From: Sinonovacula constricta
Taxonomy: Eukaryota; Mollusca; Bivalvia; Cardiida; Solecurtidae
DNA: 64,000 bases
Reading direction: 5' to 3'
NCBI GenBank assembly: GCA_007844125.1
Contig: CM017562.1
Location: 62,234,010 to 62,298,009 of the forward strand
How positions within the stretch are numbered: the stretch's first letter is position 1; every line of letters begins with the position of its first letter. The position numbers and the translations under genes are program-made. The notes under the pieces are model-generated. The model made no database searches. It saw nothing but the letters and a program-made list of their open reading frames with translations, and was not told the DNA's origin. Positions 61,016-64,000 of the stretch are shown here, piece by piece.

Positions 61016-61705
61016 GCACAGTTAAACCTTTTTTATTTGATAATTTACATTCGTTGTTTAAACGTTTTACAGACTTCGTTAACATCAGCAATAGTAAGAT
61101 TTGCAGGAGGGTGTAACACATCGGTTTGTTGTTGCCTACCTGTGGCTCGGCACATTTAACATTGACTTTCTTTATTAAATACAATAACGGCAGATTGGTG
61201 AAGAGGTCGGTGTGGCAGGTTCGGGGTGGATACTGTATCGTCTGTGAACAACCGACTGGAGAATCGGCAAGACTGTTCTTTCAAGAGCCGACTCTGAACC
61301 CGGATCTACTGTAGCGGTCCCTTGCTTTCAACCGAAGCGCTCACACCAACACCCGCATCTTCCCGGAGACCATATACAGTGCTACAAATTACAAACACGG
61401 GATTATAGGGAAGATAAATTGAAAGGAAATATAGACGTTTGTTTTCGCTGTGTCTTGTACCTGTGCTCATTGTGATAAAATATATTTGTTTTTCAAGTGA
61501 TAGAACACACAGCACAACAGGAACCAAAAAGATAAGATACTAGGTTAGGTGTAATTTGGTAAGAGTTGATAAAAAAAAGTTCACAGTTACACAACTTGTC
61601 GAGATCATGTGATTTGTCTAAAGATTTGCTGTTGATAACTGTGTATTGTCTTGAAAGAGAGATTCTTCAAGTTGTTCAAAGTGACGCAAGGAATTACACA
61701 AAGCA
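61016..61705. other. Possible promoter and 5' UTR of candidate exon C
   Basis: A moderately GC-rich stretch (about 61200-61375) followed by AT-rich DNA up to the ATG at 61706. It would contain the start site if the exon is real. No TATA box or other element is convincing. Confidence 0.3.
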
Positions 61706-61760
61706 ATGACTACTGCGAATGGAAAGACGGGAAAAAAGAAGGACAAAGAAAAGTTTGATT
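61706..61760 (+). CDS. Candidate first coding exon C, unknown protein
   Basis: ATG in the context AAGCAATGACT opens 18 codons plus one base, MTTANGKTGKKKDKEKFD, and meets the donor GTAAGT at 61761. The peptide is lysine-rich and hydrophilic, like the middle of candidate exon A (SSKKDDKD). As with the exons at 23588 and 39655, it ends in phase 1 with T at donor -1. The intron frame stops soon after. It is the most downstream of the three, so the common acceptor should lie beyond it. No downstream exon could be recognised in the remaining 2.2 kb of the window. Confidence 0.5.
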
Positions 61761-62225
61761 GTAAGTAAAAATACATATGTAATCAGGCAGTAGCATGACT
61801 TAAATGTTTGGTAATATCTGTTTGTATATACATACAGATATATGCCGGTAGGTTTGTAGGCTGGTTTGAGTAGGTTGTGGGTAATGTTGATGGGTCAGAA
61901 AATTTACGTGGTTATAGTTATTTGTAGGTAACAACTTTTAATTAAATTTTGTATACACGCAGGGTGATTTATTAGTTCTGTAAATAAACCCACCAATGCA
62001 TGGATACGGTTAATGTGACTGAGCATGCGAAGGAAAAAAAAGAATATAGTTATAATAGATCAAAGATATATTGATGTGAAAAGTGATTAATTTAGAACTG
62101 TTTTCGTTATACGACGAGAGAAGCTAGAGAAAATTGATCAAGCATAAAGGAAAATAAGATACGATAGACAACGTGAAGAAATGAGAAATAGACAGAAGCG
62201 AAGAGATAGTGGGTATCAAGACTTA
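61761..62225. other. Probable intron, no gene seen
   Basis: AT-rich then increasingly A/G-rich DNA leading into the purine tract. Confidence 0.4.
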
Positions 62226-62630
62226 GAGGGGGTGGAAGAGATATAGGAGAGAAAAAGAGAGCAGGAGTGGAAGAAACGGGGGAGAGAAAGAAAGATAGGG
62301 CGGGGAAGAGAGATGAGAGCGAAAAGAAAAGAGAAGGAAGACGAAGAGAGCGGGGAGATGTAGAGAGAACTGAGAAGAAGAGAGAGGGACAAGACAGAAG
62401 GGAGAGGAATGGAGATGGGAGGAGAAGAGATGCGGAAGAGGAAGACAGAGTGGAGAAATTGAGATTGGGAGAGGAAGAAAGAGGGGTGAAAGTGAGACTG
62501 GGAGAGGAAGACCGAGAGGGGAGAGGAATAGAGGGGGAGAAGAGTGAGGGGGGAGAGAGTGGAGAGAGAGGGAGAGGGCGAGAGAAAGAGAGAGGGAGAA
62601 AAAGTGAGAGAAGGGGAAGTGAGAGCCTAC
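62226..62630. repeat. Polypurine (GA-rich) tract of about 400 bp
   Basis: Almost only A and G on the + strand, with rare C and T, in irregular GAGAGA, GGGAGAGG and GAAGA steps. It is not a simple tandem unit. Long purine strands can form triplex DNA. The charged frame on + and the Ser/Leu/Pro frame on - are compositional. Confidence 0.92.
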
Positions 62631-62831
62631 TGAGCTCAGTAGATTGTGTTCGATCTTGTTTAACATGATGTCTAATAAATAACTAATTTCGTAGTGTACG
62701 TGGGTCAGACACATGCTTATAAAGAATTAATTAAAATGGATGGAAAGCGGCTGGGTAATTACTTGCACTCGTTGGAACCCTGTTACATTTGAACTTCACA
62801 TGCCGACCTAGAAAGGCATAGCCGACCAACT
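62631..62831. other. Unique spacer
   Basis: No feature recognised. Confidence 0.4.
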
Positions 62832-62905
62832 AAAGGTGGCATCGGACAGTTTGGACCAAAACAGTTTTTTTCTCAAATAACTAATTAAGTCATTGTCACA
62901 TGAAA
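62832..62905 (-). repeat. Dispersed repeat family D, copy 4 (inverted)
   Basis: GGTGGCATCGGACAGTTTGG is the reverse complement of the family's right end (CCAAACTGTCGGATACCACC) with small changes. The neighbouring TTTCTCAAATAACTAATT is compatible with the preceding part of the family. Confidence 0.5.
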
Positions 62906-63420
62906 AGGTCCTGCAAAATGTGTTCATTGATGCCCTAGATCTGTGTGAACAGTGAAGCATAAATCCCCCCCTCGTCATTGCAAACAGTATTTTCTATCTG
63001 AGCCACGCTCCAGAGATATTTTTTCAATTTACAAAAGCACGTGATGATCACGTTATATCGTTGTTCGGTTGGCCCGTTCTGACGTCGATAGCTATTTTAG
63101 TGAGATCACTATCGTAATTATTGATTGATTTGGAAAGAATCAACTTTCGAAGTGATTGGTTTCGCAATTTCTACTGTCTTACAATATAGGTAGTGTTCAC
63201 AATCGTCTTTTCTTATAAAAAGTATGCGTTTAGGCAGAGAGTATTCCCTCAAACAATGAAAAGATGTTGTTACTTGCAATGATATAGGCACACTGTCGGT
63301 TACCTCCTTTAGTCCTTTAATTGGTTGTGTTGAGACATTTATTTTAATTTGTCTCTCCTCGACATGGACATTTATAGAAGGAGAGAGAGACGTAAAACAC
63401 AATTCCTAAAGAAGAACAAA
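62906..63420. other. Unique sequence, no gene seen
   Basis: AT-rich DNA. The 94-codon - strand frame at 63118-63402 has no recognised motif. Confidence 0.4.
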
Positions 63421-63503
63421 CAATGTTTGATGATGATGGTGATGATGATTATTAAAATGGTAAAGAAAAAGAAGAAAATGAAGAAGAAGAAGAAGAAGAA
63501 GAA

Positions 63504-63554
<51 letters not shown>
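63421..63554. repeat. GAA/GAT trinucleotide microsatellite
   Basis: GATGATGGTGATGATG, then AAGAAGAAGAAGAAG, then a long pure GATGATGAT run. It gives poly-Met, poly-His and poly-Lys frames. Confidence 0.96.
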
Positions 63555-64000
63555 ATCCTATGTCATTTGTTGTATTTATTGTTGTTTTGTCGAGATAAAT
63601 GTTCCTTGTCAAATAGTCCATCTTCATTGACCAAAGCAAAGGAGATAAGTATGTGAAAATTGCTGATGGCAAACCACGGCAATTAAAACCCATTAATTCA
63701 CGAGCAGCATAACCACTCGGATCTTGTTGGCGCTGCCTTTCTAAATAGTTGAGAATGTTCTTTGCTCATTTAAATCCGGGTGAAACTTGTTACCAGTTAT
63801 GCGTACTGTGTACCTACAATTTCAGTACGAGTAAATGTTTACACTGTTCATTCGCCCGATTATTTGTTTAGATAATCAACGATACTTGCAAATGATTAAT
63901 TGATGCCTTTTCCTCTTCAAACACGTTTCTTTTGCCAAGTTTTTGTTTTACTTTATATGCCTCTCACGTGGCATAGGAATGTTGCACGTAGCCCGTTGCT
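63555..64000. other. Unique sequence to window edge
   Basis: No gene or repeat recognised. If the candidate first exons are real, this is intron. Confidence 0.4.

Noticed and set aside
62223..62714. 163-codon Ser/Leu/Pro protein and its charged antisense partner
   Set aside because: Compositional artefacts of the polypurine tract; both strands are open across it.

Overview
The window is animal nuclear DNA: AT-rich, low in gene content, and full of minisatellites, microsatellites, tRNA-derived SINE pieces and decayed LINEs. There are no bacterial-type operons. The repeat at 54904, which opens with the degenerate hairpin AGCTCACCTGAGCAC and continues in internal units of about 145 bp, is of a kind I associate with bivalve molluscs. 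The LINE and SINE fragments also fit a marine invertebrate. A bivalve is the best guess; species and chromosome cannot be read from the sequence.

Layout. 0.2-2.6 kb: 40-bp minisatellite. 4.3-5.7 kb: degenerate 60/120-bp array. 7.6-7.8 kb: 48-bp array. 10.7-13.2 kb: 52-bp array with an 832-bp higher-order unit. 14.5-15.5 kb: 49-bp array. 18.0-22.6 kb: 40-bp satellite-like array of about 113 copies. 27.6-28.1 kb: 52-bp array with a palindrome in its units. 29.5-30.0 kb: 35-bp array in which every unit reads TTGTAG|GTAAT. 30.25-31.25 kb: 30-bp array. 35.4-35.8 kb: 63-bp array. 41.7-42.2 kb: C-rich 31-bp array. 50-56 kb: a nest of transposable-element remains (a + strand LINE carrying a small insertion flanked by a 13-bp duplication, a convergent - strand LINE, a SINE, a bivalve-type composite repeat). 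58.6 kb: a perfect 23-bp hairpin between 8-bp direct repeats. Tandem arrays alone cover about 15 kb, roughly a quarter of the window.

Genes. No complete gene is visible. The best coding evidence is three short ATG-initiated exons on the + strand at 23588, 39655 and 61706. Each starts in a plausible translation context and ends at GTAAGT in phase 1 with an unusual T before the donor. That pattern fits alternative first exons of one gene whose shared downstream exons lie beyond 64 kb. If so, most of the window from 23.7 kb onward is intron or promoter-spacer DNA. I could not identify the protein. Weaker isolated exon-like pieces lie at 9768 (+), 10468 (-), 36180 (-), 44221 (+) and 45761 (+).

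The very long open frames in the arrays at 0.2, 4.6 and 30.3 kb are by-products of stop-free repeat units and are not annotated as genes. I found no CRISPR array, no rRNA and no convincing intact tRNA gene.
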